From the NCBI GenBank assembly GCA_012523465.1, contig JAAYIK010000013.1, positions 186,001 through 250,000 on the forward strand: DNA of 64,000 nt, read 5' to 3'. The translations under genes were made by a program, and so were the position numbers. Position 1 is the stretch's first letter. Each line of letters begins with the position of its first letter. The notes under the pieces were generated by a model. The model saw only the letters and a program-made list of their open reading frames with translations. It was not told where the DNA came from and did no database searches. Shown in pieces: positions 36,388 to 45,982 of the stretch. Source of the DNA: Lysobacteraceae bacterium. GTDB lineage: Bacteria; Pseudomonadota; Gammaproteobacteria; Nitrococcales; AK92.

Positions 36388-38355
36388 TCATGCATTGATC
36401 ATTCGCTCCAGGCCGGCCAGTTGCTGCGCCAGAAAACTGCTGGTCTGGTTCATTTGCGCCAGCAGCGCGTCCATGGCGATGAACTGCGACAGCAGGCGCG
36501 CATGCACGCTCTCCATGCGCGCATCAAGAGCTTCCCGGCGTTTGTCAATATCTTTCAGCTGGGCATCCAGGCTTTTGGTCGTGCTGTTGAGGATGCCGTC
36601 GGAATCCAGGTAATCGCTCAGCAGGCTGTCGATGTCGTCGAGAATGCCGCGGGAGAAGGTGACCGTACCACGGCTTCCCAGCCCGGTGCCGCTGATGCGC
36701 AGCTGCAGCCCCTCGGCGGCGCCAGTGCCGGTCAGAATCTGCCCGTTGCCGGTGGCCGGCAGCCCGCCGATGGTTCCGGCCACATCCAGCCCCGCCTCGC
36801 CCTCTCCGACCTCGAACCCCAGCGCCCGAAAATCGGCATCAGCCGTCAAAATCTCGACGGTGGATTCGCTGCCGTAGCGGCTGGAGACGATCTCCAGGCG
36901 ACCGTCGCGGAATTCCACCGACACGCTCAGGCCGGCATCGCGCAGCTTGGCGTCGCTGTTGATTTGCGCCTGCAGCACGGCGGCAAGCTCCGCGCCGTCG
37001 GCATAGCTGCGCCGCGGCAGCGCGATGGTGTTGCTGGTGACGCCGTCGAGCTTGAGCGTGAAGCTGCCACCCTGCTCCCCCTCCAGGCTCGGCAGCGGTG
37101 CCGCCAGGTAACGGCCCTGAGTCGCGGCCTGAGTGATTTCTACCGCATAGACGCCGGCCCGGGTGTCCTTGCTGCTGCCGACGAACTCCACGCCCTCGGC
37201 CTCGGCAGTGAGTCCCATAGCAGCGAACAGCGACCCGATCTGCTCAAAATTGCTCTCGATGGCCTTGTCTAGGCGAGCGTTGTCCAGCTCCAGCGTGCCG
37301 TCCATCTTGGTGATGATGCCCAGGTCGGCAAGAGCGCGGATGCCGCTACCCTCCAGCACCGCCACCGGGCTGGTGAGCAGGTTGCGCAAGCTGCTGTTCA
37401 GCGTGCGCACCAGGGCATTGCCAGTGAGCACCGAGGCGCGCTGGTTTTCCGCGTCGTAGCGGGTGAGCTGGGTGATCTGCTGCTGCAGCTTGTTGTAGCT
37501 CTCGACGAAGCTCTTGATCTTGCCGGCCACGGCCGCCTTGTCCTGGCTGATGTCCAGCCGGACGCTGCCCGTGGTGGTGTCCTTGAGGGTCAGCGTCACG
37601 CCTTCGATGGCGTCGCTGATAGTATTCTGGCTGCGGGTGATCCTAAGGCCGTTGATGATGACCTCGGCGTCGGCCGCAGCGCGGGTCAGCTCGGCCTGCC
37701 CGTTGCCGCTGCCGTCGAAGGCCAGCGCCGCGAGGCCAGGATCCGCCTCGATCACGAAGCCATTGGCTGCTCCCGTCTTGTCGGCGGTGAACACCAGCCG
37801 GTCCTGCTGGCCATCGTTGATGACGGCAGCCTGCACGCCGATCTTGGCCGCGTTCACCGCATCGCGGATCTGCTGCAGGGTGCTGCCGGGCGCGATCTCG
37901 ACGGTCTTGATGCCGAGCACGGGATTGGGCTCGAAAGCCATCTCTTCTCCCGGCGTCAGGGTGCCGAAGCGAAAGGTAAGCGTGCCGCCCGCCAGCACCG
38001 CGCCTTCGGCAAAGCCGGCGGAAGCCACGCTTTGTGCCTGCGCTAGAGCCTGGACCTCGATCTGGTAGCTGCCGACCCGAGCGGAGCTGGAGGCATTGAT
38101 TGCCACCGCATCGCCGTTGCTGGAGCTGGCTCGCATCAGGCCGAAGTTGTCGAGCTTGGCCAGCTCCCGGACCTGATCGCGAAAGCTCGACAGCGCGCTC
38201 TTGAGGGTGCCGTAAGCGGACAGCTGGCTTTGCACCGAATACTGCTGACGGTCGAGGCGGTTCTGTACCGGCGCTCGTTCAGCAGCGACCAGCTGCTCCA
38301 CCAGCGCACGGATGTCGATTCCAGAGCCCAGCCCACTCGTCGTGATTCCAGCCAT
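36388..38355 (-). CDS. fliD: Flagellar filament cap protein FliD
   Basis: 655 residues, on the long side for FliD (commonly 450-550). N-terminal cap domain begins MAGITTSGLGSGIDIRALVEQLV; D0/D1 helices at both ends; C-terminal KSLDAQLKDIDKRREALDARM and the terminal LAGLERMI. The extra length lies in the central domain (about 200-480), where YAVEITQAATQGRYLAAPLP and NTIALPRRSYADGAELAAVLQ suggest a repeated flagellin-IN-type beta module. A sigma-54 promoter precedes it. Confidence 0.95.
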   Translation of the reverse strand: MAGITTSGLGSGIDIRALVEQLVAAERAPVQNRLDRQQYSVQSQLSAYGTLKSALSSFRDQVRELAKLDNFGLMRASSSNGDAVAINASSSARVGSYQIEVQALAQAQSVASAGFAEGAVLAGGTLTFRFGTLTPGEEMAFEPNPVLGIKTVEIAPGSTLQQIRDAVNAAKIGVQAAVINDGQQDRLVFTADKTGAANGFVIEADPGLAALAFDGSGNGQAELTRAAADAEVIINGLRITRSQNTISDAIEGVTLTLKDTTTGSVRLDISQDKAAVAGKIKSFVESYNKLQQQITQLTRYDAENQRASVLTGNALVRTLNSSLRNLLTSPVAVLEGSGIRALADLGIITKMDGTLELDNARLDKAIESNFEQIGSLFAAMGLTAEAEGVEFVGSSKDTRAGVYAVEITQAATQGRYLAAPLPSLEGEQGGSFTLKLDGVTSNTIALPRRSYADGAELAAVLQAQINSDAKLRDAGLSVSVEFRDGRLEIVSSRYGSESTVEILTADADFRALGFEVGEGEAGLDVAGTIGGLPATGNGQILTGTGAAEGLQLRISGTGLGSRGTVTFSRGILDDIDSLLSDYLDSDGILNSTTKSLDAQLKDIDKRREALDARMESVHARLLSQFIAMDALLAQMNQTSSFLAQQLAGLERMINA

Positions 38356-38405
38356 CGTGTCTTACCTCAAACCGTCGCCGGCACGATCCGGCCCGACCCC
38401 ACGCA

Positions 38406-38421
38406 TGCAACAACCGCGCCG
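38406..38421 (-). promoter_or_regulatory. Sigma-54 promoter for fliD operon
   Basis: On the - strand: CGGCGCGGTTGTTGCA. The TTGCA -12 element is perfect and GG/GC are ten bases apart; the first base departs from consensus. Predicted start near 38395, 40 bases before the fliD ATG. It lies in the 127-base gap after flaG, separating fliD-fliS-fliT from the sigma-28-driven fliC-flaG. Confidence 0.72.
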
Positions 38422-38482
38422 CTCCGCAGGACGTGCTCCTGCCCATCGCCCCGCACGACGTGCAGGAGCGCGCCCTGGACGC

Positions 38483-38845
38483 TCAGACCTTAGTCTCGAA
38501 CAGCAGCCCCCGCGCCTCGTCCAGACGGGCCGCGATGGCGAGCACTTCCTCGCTCGGGATCTGGCGGATGACTTCCCGGGTCTCCGCGTCCACGACCGTG
38601 ACCACCAGCTTGCCAGTGGCTTCGTCGACGCTGAACACCAGATCGCAGCGGGCCATGCGGATGAACTCGTTGATCTGCTCCACGGCCCGGGCCAGGTCGG
38701 CTGCGGGAACGGCCGCCTCGGCCTTCGGCCCGACCTTGTGCTCGACTGTGGCCTGCCGCGGCGTCTCGGGCCGCTGCTGCTGCCCGCCGGCGGCGGTGCG
38801 CAGCCCGGACAGCTCGGCCGCCGTGGTTGCCCGAATCTTGTCCAT
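38483..38845 (-). CDS. flaG: FlaG family protein
   Basis: 120 residues. The C-terminal half is the FlaG domain: ARAVEQINEFIRMARCDLVFSVDEATGKLVVTVVDAETREVIRQIPSEEVLAIAARL. It influences filament length in several bacteria by an unsettled mechanism. It sits between fliC and fliD, as in Pseudomonas and Vibrio. A hairpin in the gap after fliC may limit its expression. Confidence 0.93.
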   Translation of the reverse strand: MDKIRATTAAELSGLRTAAGGQQQRPETPRQATVEHKVGPKAEAAVPAADLARAVEQINEFIRMARCDLVFSVDEATGKLVVTVVDAETREVIRQIPSEEVLAIAARLDEARGLLFETKV

Positions 38846-38866
38846 TGCCAGCCTCCGTCAGGAAAG

Positions 38867-38897
38867 CCGGCGACCGCCTGTGGGAGGCAGCCGCCGG
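38867..38897 (-). terminator. Hairpin after fliC, possible partial terminator
   Basis: On the - strand CCGGCG (38897-38892) pairs with CGCCGG (38872-38867), with an inner GCCT/AGGC stem in the loop, then CTTTCC. The short T-stretch means only partial termination between fliC and flaG, in line with higher flagellin expression. Moderate support only. Confidence 0.4.
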
Positions 38898-38913
38898 TTC
38901 AACTGCCGCTCGC

Positions 38914-40290
38914 TTACCGCAGCAGCGAGAGCACATTCTGCGGCAGGGCGTTGGCCTGCGCCAGCATGGCCACGCCGGCCTGCTGCAGGATCTGGGCCCG
39001 GGTCAGGTTGGCCGTCTCCGCGGCGAAGTCCGCATCCAGGATGCGGGAGCGGGCAGCGGAGAGGTTCTCCGAGCTGGTGCTCAGGTTGGCGATGGTGGAC
39101 TCGAAGCGGCTCTGCACCGCACCGAGCTCGGCACGCAACCCGGCGACCTGTTGCAGCGCGAAGTCCACGGTGCGGATGGCGTTGGACGCACCCTCGCGGG
39201 TGGCGACGCTGATGGCGTTCACCGTGTAAGTTTCGGTCGCGTTTGCAAGGTCGTCGAGGCCGAGCGCAGCCAGATCATTAGCATCGCCGCCGACGATGAT
39301 TTCCTTGCCGACATCGGCCATCAGCTCGATGCCACGCTCGAATTTGGCGCTGGTCACAGGATCGGTAATGCCAGCAATCTGTAGATCGACATCGCCGCTA
39401 GCCTCAAGCGTGATATCGCCAGCCGACACCAGCGTGTAGTCTTCGGTCATGGTCACGCCGGTTTGCATGGCATGGGCGTTAATCCTGTCTCGAAGCGTAT
39501 CGAGGTCTTCGCCCTCGCTGAGCTCAATCTTGACGCCATTGATGGTGAGCTCAAAGCTCTCACCGGCGCCCGGCGTGGCACTCAGGCTCAGCGCCCCGGT
39601 CTCCACCGAATCGGCGCGCACGGCCTGCACCCCCGTGCTACCGTAGCTGGCGTTGATAGCCGCCACCACGTCATCGAGGCTGGCAGCGCTGGACAGATCG
39701 ATGGCCACCCCCTGGACCGTGATATTGGCAGGATAGGTCAAGCCTTCGGTATTGACTGTCGCACCGGTCGCAACGGTCGCACCCAGCTGCGCGCCGCGGG
39801 CATCGACGCCGGTGACGCTGATCGCCTGGCCGCGGTTGGCGCCGACCTGGAACACCAGCTCGCTCATGGTGCCGTCGAGAATGTTCTGACCGTTGAACTG
39901 GGTCGAGCCGGCGATGCGGTTGATTTCGGCGATGAGGGCGTTGACCTCCTTGTTGATCGCCTGACGGTCGGACGGGGAGTTGGTGTCGTTGGCCGACTGC
40001 ACCGCCAGCTCACGGATGCGCTGCAAGGCGTTGCCGATCTCGCCCAGGGCGCCTTCGGCGGTCTGGGCAAAAGAAATGCCGTCGTTGGCATTGCGCATGG
40101 CCTGGTTGAGGCCGCGGATCTGGGCGGTGAAGCGCTCGGAGATGGCAAGGCCCGCCGCGTCGTCCTTGGCGCTGTTGATGCGCAGGCCGGAGGACAGGCG
40201 CTGCAGCGAGGTCTGCAGGCTCGACTGCGAGCTGTTGAGGTTGCGCTGCGCGTTGAGCGAAGCGATGTTGGTATTGATTACCTGAGCCAT
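38914..40290 (-). CDS. fliC: Flagellin
   Basis: 458 residues from ATG 40290 behind AAGGAGACGAG; the longer frame is out of homology. Conserved D0/D1 ends: MAQVINTNIASLNAQRNLN, LSSGLRINSAKDDAAGLAIS, and at the C-terminus ANLTRAQILQQAGVAMLAQANALPQNVLSLLR. The exposed centre (about 180-380) holds two flagellin-IN-type modules (VAIDLSSAASLDDVVAAIN and ELSEGEDLDTLRDRINAHA). A well-placed sigma-28 promoter lies 82 bases upstream of the start. Single flagellin gene here. Confidence 0.97.
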   Translation of the reverse strand: MAQVINTNIASLNAQRNLNSSQSSLQTSLQRLSSGLRINSAKDDAAGLAISERFTAQIRGLNQAMRNANDGISFAQTAEGALGEIGNALQRIRELAVQSANDTNSPSDRQAINKEVNALIAEINRIAGSTQFNGQNILDGTMSELVFQVGANRGQAISVTGVDARGAQLGATVATGATVNTEGLTYPANITVQGVAIDLSSAASLDDVVAAINASYGSTGVQAVRADSVETGALSLSATPGAGESFELTINGVKIELSEGEDLDTLRDRINAHAMQTGVTMTEDYTLVSAGDITLEASGDVDLQIAGITDPVTSAKFERGIELMADVGKEIIVGGDANDLAALGLDDLANATETYTVNAISVATREGASNAIRTVDFALQQVAGLRAELGAVQSRFESTIANLSTSSENLSAARSRILDADFAAETANLTRAQILQQAGVAMLAQANALPQNVLSLLR

Positions 40291-40371
40291 GGCTCGTCTC
40301 CTTGTGATACTCGAACGGCTAGTTGCCACACCTGACCGAGGATTTGTGCTTGGTGATCGTCCTCACGCCCT

Positions 40372-40398
40372 ATAACGGCACCTGCCGAAAAAGCTTTA
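40372..40398 (-). promoter_or_regulatory. Sigma-28 (FliA) promoter of fliC
   Basis: On the - strand TAAAGCTT (40398-40391), 11-base spacer, GCCGTTAT (40379-40372), against TAAAGTTT-N11-GCCGATAA. Start expected near 40365, a leader of about 75 bases. Confidence 0.85.
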
Positions 40399-40564
40399 GC
40401 CCCGGAGACGAAATTTTTATCGCCTGGATGGCAAGGCCTGACGGCCGGGACGCGCCTAGAGCGGCAGCGCAGGCGGGGCATGTCCGCAACCGCCCGCAGG
40501 CGGTGGTAACCGCGCCCACCTTGCGGCTGCGCTTGCCGCCCGGGCCCACAGCGGGTCGCCGGGA

Positions 40565-41800
40565 CTAGAGCAGGTTGAACAGCGACAGGCCCTGGACCTG
40601 GAGATAGGTCTTTTGTGCGGCCTGCAGGCCAACCAGCTGCAGGCTGAAGTCACTGATGGCGCTGGCGTAATCGAGGTCTTCCAGCTTGGAGCGGGTAGTC
40701 TGCAGGGCCAGCAGGGTGTCGGCGTTGCCTTCGGTCTCGGCGTCGATGGCGTGCAGGCGGGAGCCGACCTCGGCGCGCACGCGAAGGATGTTCTCGCGGG
40801 CACTGTCGAGGTTGTCCAGCACGTTGCTGAGAACATTGTGCATGTGCGCCCGATTGGAGGCAGTGTCCTCGGCCTGCTCCAGCACGGTGATCAGCTCGTC
40901 CAGGGTCTGGAACAGCGACTGATGGCCAGCAGGCGCGACCTCGATGCTGTCGCCCACTACCGGCTCGCCGCGGATGATGAGAGAAACGCCGTCGAACTCG
41001 ATGCGCTCGCCGGCGACGAACACGGGCGCGGCGTCGGGATCAGTGGCCGGCGGCGCCGGCACGATGAGCTCGCCGTCGCGCTCGACCAGGTAGACCAGCT
41101 CCCCTGCCGTGTTTTCCTCGAAGCGCAGCCGGTACTCGCTGCCGCTGTAGGTCGCGCCGGCGACCAGGTGGGCGTTCTCGATAAGCGCACTGCCCTGGTT
41201 CTTCGCAGTCGAGCGCGCAACGAAGCTGCCGCTACCCTCGGGAATGCGCATGAAGACGTCGAAGCCAGTGTGATTGACCGGTAGCTGGCGGGTCGGCCCG
41301 ACCTGCACGTAGCGGATGGTTTGATCACCGGTGTAGGCGACCTCGCGGCCCGTGACCACGTGGAACGGTGCTTCCCGACTGGCGGCGCCGGCGAACAGGT
41401 ACTCGCCGTTGCCATCCTGGGCGTTGGCGATCTGCAGCAGCTCGTTAAAGCGCTCGCGCAGCTCTGCCGCGATCAGGTTGCGATCGGCGGCGGCCTTGCT
41501 GTCGTTCTTGGCGTCCAGGGTAAGGTCGCGCACCCGCTGGATCAGATTGCTGACCTGCTCCAGCGCCACCTCCTCCTGCCCCAGCTGGTTGCCGGCCAAG
41601 GTGGCGTTCTGCTGCAACCGCTCCAGGTTGCCGATCCTGGCGGCAAGCTGCAGGGCCTGCGCCGCGCCGGCCGGATCGTCAGCCGGGGTGAGTATGCGCC
41701 GGCCGGTGCTGAGCTGCTGCTGCAGCTTGGTGAGCTTGGCCTGCTGCTCTAGCACGTTGCTGATGCTGACCGTCTGAAACCGCGCCGTGGATATCCGCAT
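40565..41800 (-). CDS. flgL: Flagellar hook-filament junction protein FlgL
   Basis: 411 residues. Starts MRISTARFQTVSISNVLEQQAKLTKLQQQLSTGRRI with DDPAGAAQALQL, the flagellin-like N-terminal domain, and ends SDFSLQLVGLQAAQKTYLQVQGLSLFNLL, a typical FlgL C-terminus. Second gene of the sigma-28-driven flgKL pair, six bases after flgK. Confidence 0.96.
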   Translation of the reverse strand: MRISTARFQTVSISNVLEQQAKLTKLQQQLSTGRRILTPADDPAGAAQALQLAARIGNLERLQQNATLAGNQLGQEEVALEQVSNLIQRVRDLTLDAKNDSKAAADRNLIAAELRERFNELLQIANAQDGNGEYLFAGAASREAPFHVVTGREVAYTGDQTIRYVQVGPTRQLPVNHTGFDVFMRIPEGSGSFVARSTAKNQGSALIENAHLVAGATYSGSEYRLRFEENTAGELVYLVERDGELIVPAPPATDPDAAPVFVAGERIEFDGVSLIIRGEPVVGDSIEVAPAGHQSLFQTLDELITVLEQAEDTASNRAHMHNVLSNVLDNLDSARENILRVRAEVGSRLHAIDAETEGNADTLLALQTTRSKLEDLDYASAISDFSLQLVGLQAAQKTYLQVQGLSLFNLL

Positions 41801-41806
41801 GGCTGG

Positions 41807-43756
41807 TTATCTCCCCACCGCATCGAGCAGGGACTGAAACAAACTGTTGGCCACCACCACCATCTGGGCGGAGGCCTGGTAGGCCTGCTGGTAGCGCAGC
41901 ATGTCGGCTGCCTCCTCCTCCAGGTTGACGCCAGAGACGGAATCCCTGGCGGCCTGGGCTTGCTCCAGCAGCACGCCCTGGGCATCGCGGTTGACGTTGG
42001 CGCGCAGCGTCAGCGCTCCGACCCGCCCTACCATGCCGCTGTAGAACTCCTGCAGGGAGGCATCGCCTCCATTGAGGACGGGCCGGTCCTTGACCCCGGC
42101 GAGTACCAGCAGGTTGCTGTTGTCGCCGCGGCCATTGGCGTTGGGCTCGATGACGAAGGCGTCACCCTCCTGGGGCGTGCCGGCGAAATCGAAGTGTATG
42201 CTGCCGGCATCGACCTCGAGCGTAAAGCTGCCCGGGGTGCCGTCATAGGGAATGAAGGTGGTCGTGGCGCCCGTGACGATGAAGCCCGGATTTCCCGCTC
42301 CGTCGGCGTCCTCGCTGTAGGTCAGCGTGACCGGACCGCTTTGCAGGAGCGTCGCCACGTCACCACTGAACTGGGGCCGGCTGATCTGACCGTTGCCGCG
42401 ATTGAGCGCTTCCCCGTTGGGGCCAGTCCGCTCGGCGGCCAGCAGCGGGTTGGCCCAAGCGATCTCCTCCGGCCGGCGCAGCGCTACTTCAATGTGGCGG
42501 GCGACGTCGTGAGTTGGGCGAATGAGGAAGCTGTCGCCCTCGGCGGGATTGGCCGGCAGGGTGATTTCCAGACCGTCCGGGGCGGGGCTGGCGGGCAAGC
42601 TCCAGGCATGCCCGTCGTTGAGCCGGATCAGCTGCCAGCCGCCGGCATCGTAGCGCAGCCGGTAGTCGGAATTGGTGAGTTCGCCCAGCTGATCCGGATT
42701 GATCGACACGGTGGGCAGCTCCGTCCCCGTGTTGCGCTCGCTAGCCTGGACCAGCACCGGAATATCCTTGAAGAACTCGCCGCCAGCTCGCGCCTGGCCG
42801 CCGTCGAAGCTCACGCCCTGGGCATGCTGGGCGTTGAACTGCATGATGAGGGCCCTTGCGGTCAGCCCCAGCTCGTTGCGTAACGGATCCAGGCTCTCGC
42901 GCCGAAAATCCAGCATCCCGCCCAGCGCGCCGCCGGATATTTGACGACTGATGCGCACGTGGTCGCTGCCGGAGGCAATGGCGATTTCGGCGCGGGTGGG
43001 ATCGTACTCGTCGTGGGCGACGACCAGGCGGTTGGTGTGCACCCCGTTGACCAGGGCCTGGCCGTTGCCGATGAAGACGCTGACCATGCCGTTGGGCTGC
43101 TCTACCACTTGCACGCCGACCCGCTCGGCGATTTGCTCCAGCAGCAGGTCGCGCTTGTCGAGCAAGTCGTTGGGCGGCAGCCCCTGCGAGCGCCCCAGCC
43201 CCGTGGCGATGTCCTGATTGAGCCTGGCGATGGCCGAAGCCATCTCGTTGATCTCATCGATGGTGAGCTCGATGCGATGGTTGATCTCGGCGTCCAGCTC
43301 GGCGAGGCGAGCGTCGAGGAAGTGGAAGCGGCTGGCGAGGTTTTGCGCCTCGGTGAGCATGACGTTGCGGGTCGGCGCCGAAGTGGGATCGGCGGCGGCT
43401 GCCTGCACCGCATCGAAGAATGCCTGCATGGCTGGCAGCAGCCCAGCCTTCTGGTCCGCCAACAGATTGTCGACGCGCTCGCTCAGTTGGGCGAAAGCGT
43501 CCAGCCGAGCGAACTCGCTGCTGTTGCTGCGCACCGACTGCGTCAAGTGGTCGTCAGCCAGGCGTCGGATAGCGTCGATGCCCACACCGGTGCCTATCCA
43601 GCCGCCAGAGCCGAAGTGCGGCGTCAGCGTGGTGAACTCGGTGCGCTGCCGGCTATAGCCGGGCGTGTTCACGTTGCTGACGTTGTGCGAGGTGGTCGCC
43701 AGCGCCCGCTGAAAGGCCAGCAGGCCGGAGATGCTCGTCTGAAAAATGTCCGCCAT
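41807..43756 (-). CDS. flgK: Flagellar hook-associated protein FlgK
   Basis: 649 residues from ATG 43756 (MADIFQTSISGLLAFQRALA). The rod-type N-terminal motif TTSHNVSNVNTPGYSRQR and the C-terminal SGVNLEEEAADMLRYQQAYQASAQMV are those of FlgK. The first hook-filament junction protein. It is preceded by a good sigma-28 promoter in the gap after flgJ. Confidence 0.97.
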   Translation of the reverse strand: MADIFQTSISGLLAFQRALATTSHNVSNVNTPGYSRQRTEFTTLTPHFGSGGWIGTGVGIDAIRRLADDHLTQSVRSNSSEFARLDAFAQLSERVDNLLADQKAGLLPAMQAFFDAVQAAAADPTSAPTRNVMLTEAQNLASRFHFLDARLAELDAEINHRIELTIDEINEMASAIARLNQDIATGLGRSQGLPPNDLLDKRDLLLEQIAERVGVQVVEQPNGMVSVFIGNGQALVNGVHTNRLVVAHDEYDPTRAEIAIASGSDHVRISRQISGGALGGMLDFRRESLDPLRNELGLTARALIMQFNAQHAQGVSFDGGQARAGGEFFKDIPVLVQASERNTGTELPTVSINPDQLGELTNSDYRLRYDAGGWQLIRLNDGHAWSLPASPAPDGLEITLPANPAEGDSFLIRPTHDVARHIEVALRRPEEIAWANPLLAAERTGPNGEALNRGNGQISRPQFSGDVATLLQSGPVTLTYSEDADGAGNPGFIVTGATTTFIPYDGTPGSFTLEVDAGSIHFDFAGTPQEGDAFVIEPNANGRGDNSNLLVLAGVKDRPVLNGGDASLQEFYSGMVGRVGALTLRANVNRDAQGVLLEQAQAARDSVSGVNLEEEAADMLRYQQAYQASAQMVVVANSLFQSLLDAVGR

Positions 43757-43803
43757 GACTGTCTGCTCCACCGGCCTGCCTGGGCCGGGCTATCCTCATG
43801 CCG

Positions 43804-43830
43804 TTATCGTCATTAGCCGGAAAATCTTTA
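43804..43830 (-). promoter_or_regulatory. Sigma-28 promoter of flgKL
   Basis: On the - strand TAAAGATT (43830-43823), 11-base spacer, GACGATAA (43811-43804); seven of eight bases match the -10 consensus GCCGATAA. Start near 43797, about 40 bases before flgK. Confidence 0.85.
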
Positions 43831-43837
43831 GCGCCAC

Positions 43838-44785
43838 TCAAGCCCGCCGACTCGTCTGCTCCGCGTCCTGCTGGCTCAGCACCGGGCTGTGCATGATGCG
43901 GGTGATCTTCTCCGCGTATTTGGGATCGGTGGCGTAGCCGGCCCTTTGCAGCTCGCGCACATAGGCCTCGGCGTCGGCAGCGGCCTCCAGCGCCTTGCGG
44001 TAGCGCGGGTTGCTTTCTATGAAGCGGGCATAGTCCTCGAAGCTGTCCTCGAGCGACTCATAAGCCCGAAAGCTCGCCAGCTCCCGCCGGGCGATGCCGT
44101 CGCGATACTCCACCGTGCTGACCTTGACCGCCGGCCCTTGCCAGCCGTTGTGCGCCTTGATGTTGAACAGATTGTTGCTGGAGGCACCGTCGCCGCAGCG
44201 GATGACGTGCCGGCCCCAGCCGGTCTCCAGCACCGCCTGCGCCACCAGCGCCTTGGTCGCCACCCCCAGCCGCCTGGCGGTGCGCTCGGCGACGCTCCAG
44301 ATGGCGCGCACGAACTCCTCCGGCGAGTCGAACACCGGCCCCTTGTCGCCGACGGTGGTAGCCTTCCGGGCAGCCGATGCCGGCGCAACTGGCTCGGCCT
44401 GCCGCGGTGGCTGGCTGGGCACGGGCGCAGCACGGTAGCGGGCCAGATCAGCCTTGATCGTCACCGGTTCCTGCGGCTTCTGTTCCAGTCCCATGTTTGC
44501 CAGCAACTGCTGCTCGATCAGCGGCGCCAGCCCCAGCCCCCGGCCCTGCGCCAGCTGCACCGACAGCTGCCGATCCAGCAGGTCGCGGTATTGCTGCTCG
44601 GCCCGACCACCGAACAAGGTGTCACCCGGCGTCGCCGCCCGCATGCTCTTCAGCATGGTCTGTACGAACAGCGCCTCGAACTGGCGCGCCACCTCCCGCG
44701 CCGTCTCCGGCGTCGGGTTCTTGAGGTCGGCCCGCAGCCGCATCATGGCGGCCGGGTCGAGGCTGTTGAGGCTGTTGCTCGACAT
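43838..44785 (-). CDS. flgJ: Rod cap / peptidoglycan hydrolase FlgJ
   Basis: 315 residues, the dual-domain form. N-terminal rod-capping domain (1-105: REVARQFEALFVQTMLKSMRAATPGD, FGGRAEQQYRDLLDRQLS), a Pro/Ala linker, then a glucosaminidase domain (about 155-300) with AQAVLETGWGRHVI (catalytic Glu), NNLFNIKAHNGW and VEYRDGIARRELASFRAYESLEDSF. It opens the wall for the rod. Confidence 0.96.
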   Translation of the reverse strand: MSSNSLNSLDPAAMMRLRADLKNPTPETAREVARQFEALFVQTMLKSMRAATPGDTLFGGRAEQQYRDLLDRQLSVQLAQGRGLGLAPLIEQQLLANMGLEQKPQEPVTIKADLARYRAAPVPSQPPRQAEPVAPASAARKATTVGDKGPVFDSPEEFVRAIWSVAERTARRLGVATKALVAQAVLETGWGRHVIRCGDGASSNNLFNIKAHNGWQGPAVKVSTVEYRDGIARRELASFRAYESLEDSFEDYARFIESNPRYRKALEAAADAEAYVRELQRAGYATDPKYAEKITRIMHSPVLSQQDAEQTSRRA

Positions 44786-44818
44786 GGCGTCACCGTTGGT
44801 TCAGGTTGAGGCCTGCCG

Positions 44819-45970
44819 CTAGAGGATGATCAGCTCCGCCCGCAGCGCACCGGCGCGCTTGAGCGCCTCCAGAATGGCGACCAGGTCGCCCGGGGCAGCC
44901 CCCACGCGATTGACCGCGTTGACGATCTCCTGCAGCGTGGTGCCCGGCCCGAACAGGAACATGGGATTGCGCTCCTGCACGATCTCCACGGCGCTGTCCG
45001 GCGTGACAACCGTCTGGCCCTGGCTGAACGGCTGCGGCTGGCTGACGTCGAAGCTCTCGCTAATGCTCACCGTCAGGCTGCCGTGGGTGACCGCCGCCGG
45101 CGAGACGCGCACTTCGCTGCCGATGACCACGGTGCCGGTGCGCGAATTGACGATGACCCTGGCCGGCGCCTCACCAGGCGTGACTTCCAGGTTCTCCAGA
45201 TAGGAGACGAAGCCAACCCGCTGGCTGCTGTCCACTGGCGCTCGCACCCGCACCGATACGGCGTCCATCGCCTCCGCCGTGCCCGGCCCGAGGTTGTCGT
45301 TGATGACCTCAACCAGTCGCCTGGCGGTGGTAAAGTCCGGAGTGTGCAGGTTGAGAGTGATGAAATCGTGCCTGGTGAACGGCGTCAGCACCTCGCGCTC
45401 GACGGTAGCGCCGTTGGGGATGGTGCCGGTAGAGGGCACGTTGACAGTAACCCGGGAGCCGTCACGGCCTTCCGCGCCGAAGCCGCTGACCAACAGGCTG
45501 CCCTGCGCCATGGCATAGATCTCGCCGTCCGCACCCTTGAGCGGCGTCATCAGCAAGGTGCCGCCGCGCAGGCTCTTAGCGTTGCCGAGCGAAGAGACGG
45601 TGACGTCGATGGTCTGGCCCGGTTTGGCGAACGGCGGTAGCTCCGCCGTGACCATGACGGCAGCCACGTTCTTCAGCTGCAGGTTGACATTGCTTGGTAT
45701 CGTCACCCCCTGCGCCGACAGCATGGCGCGGATGCTTTGCACGGTGAACGGCGACTGGGTGGTCTGGTCGCCGGTGCCGTCCAGGCCCACCACCAGCCCG
45801 TAGCCGACCAGCTGGTTGGACCGCACCCCGGAGATGGACACCAAGTCCTTGATCCGCTCCGCCTGCGCCGCGACCGGCACGATCAGCAGCACGGCAAGTG
45901 CTGCCGCCACGATGCCACGCAGCGACCGCGCGCCCACAGAGCGTTTTCTCTCAAGCAAAGACTCCGTCAT
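44819..45970 (-). CDS. flgI: Flagellar P-ring protein FlgI
   Basis: 383 residues. A signal peptide ([22 protein letters not shown]) is followed by [33 protein letters not shown], the nearly invariant FlgI start of the mature protein, and ends with [45 protein letters not shown]. It forms the periplasmic bushing for the rod. Confidence 0.97.
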   Translation of the reverse strand: MTESLLERKRSVGARSLRGIVAAALAVLLIVPVAAQAERIKDLVSISGVRSNQLVGYGLVVGLDGTGDQTTQSPFTVQSIRAMLSAQGVTIPSNVNLQLKNVAAVMVTAELPPFAKPGQTIDVTVSSLGNAKSLRGGTLLMTPLKGADGEIYAMAQGSLLVSGFGAEGRDGSRVTVNVPSTGTIPNGATVEREVLTPFTRHDFITLNLHTPDFTTARRLVEVINDNLGPGTAEAMDAVSVRVRAPVDSSQRVGFVSYLENLEVTPGEAPARVIVNSRTGTVVIGSEVRVSPAAVTHGSLTVSISESFDVSQPQPFSQGQTVVTPDSAVEIVQERNPMFLFGPGTTLQEIVNAVNRVGAAPGDLVAILEALKRAGALRAELIIL

Positions 45971-45982
45971 CTGCCCACTCTC

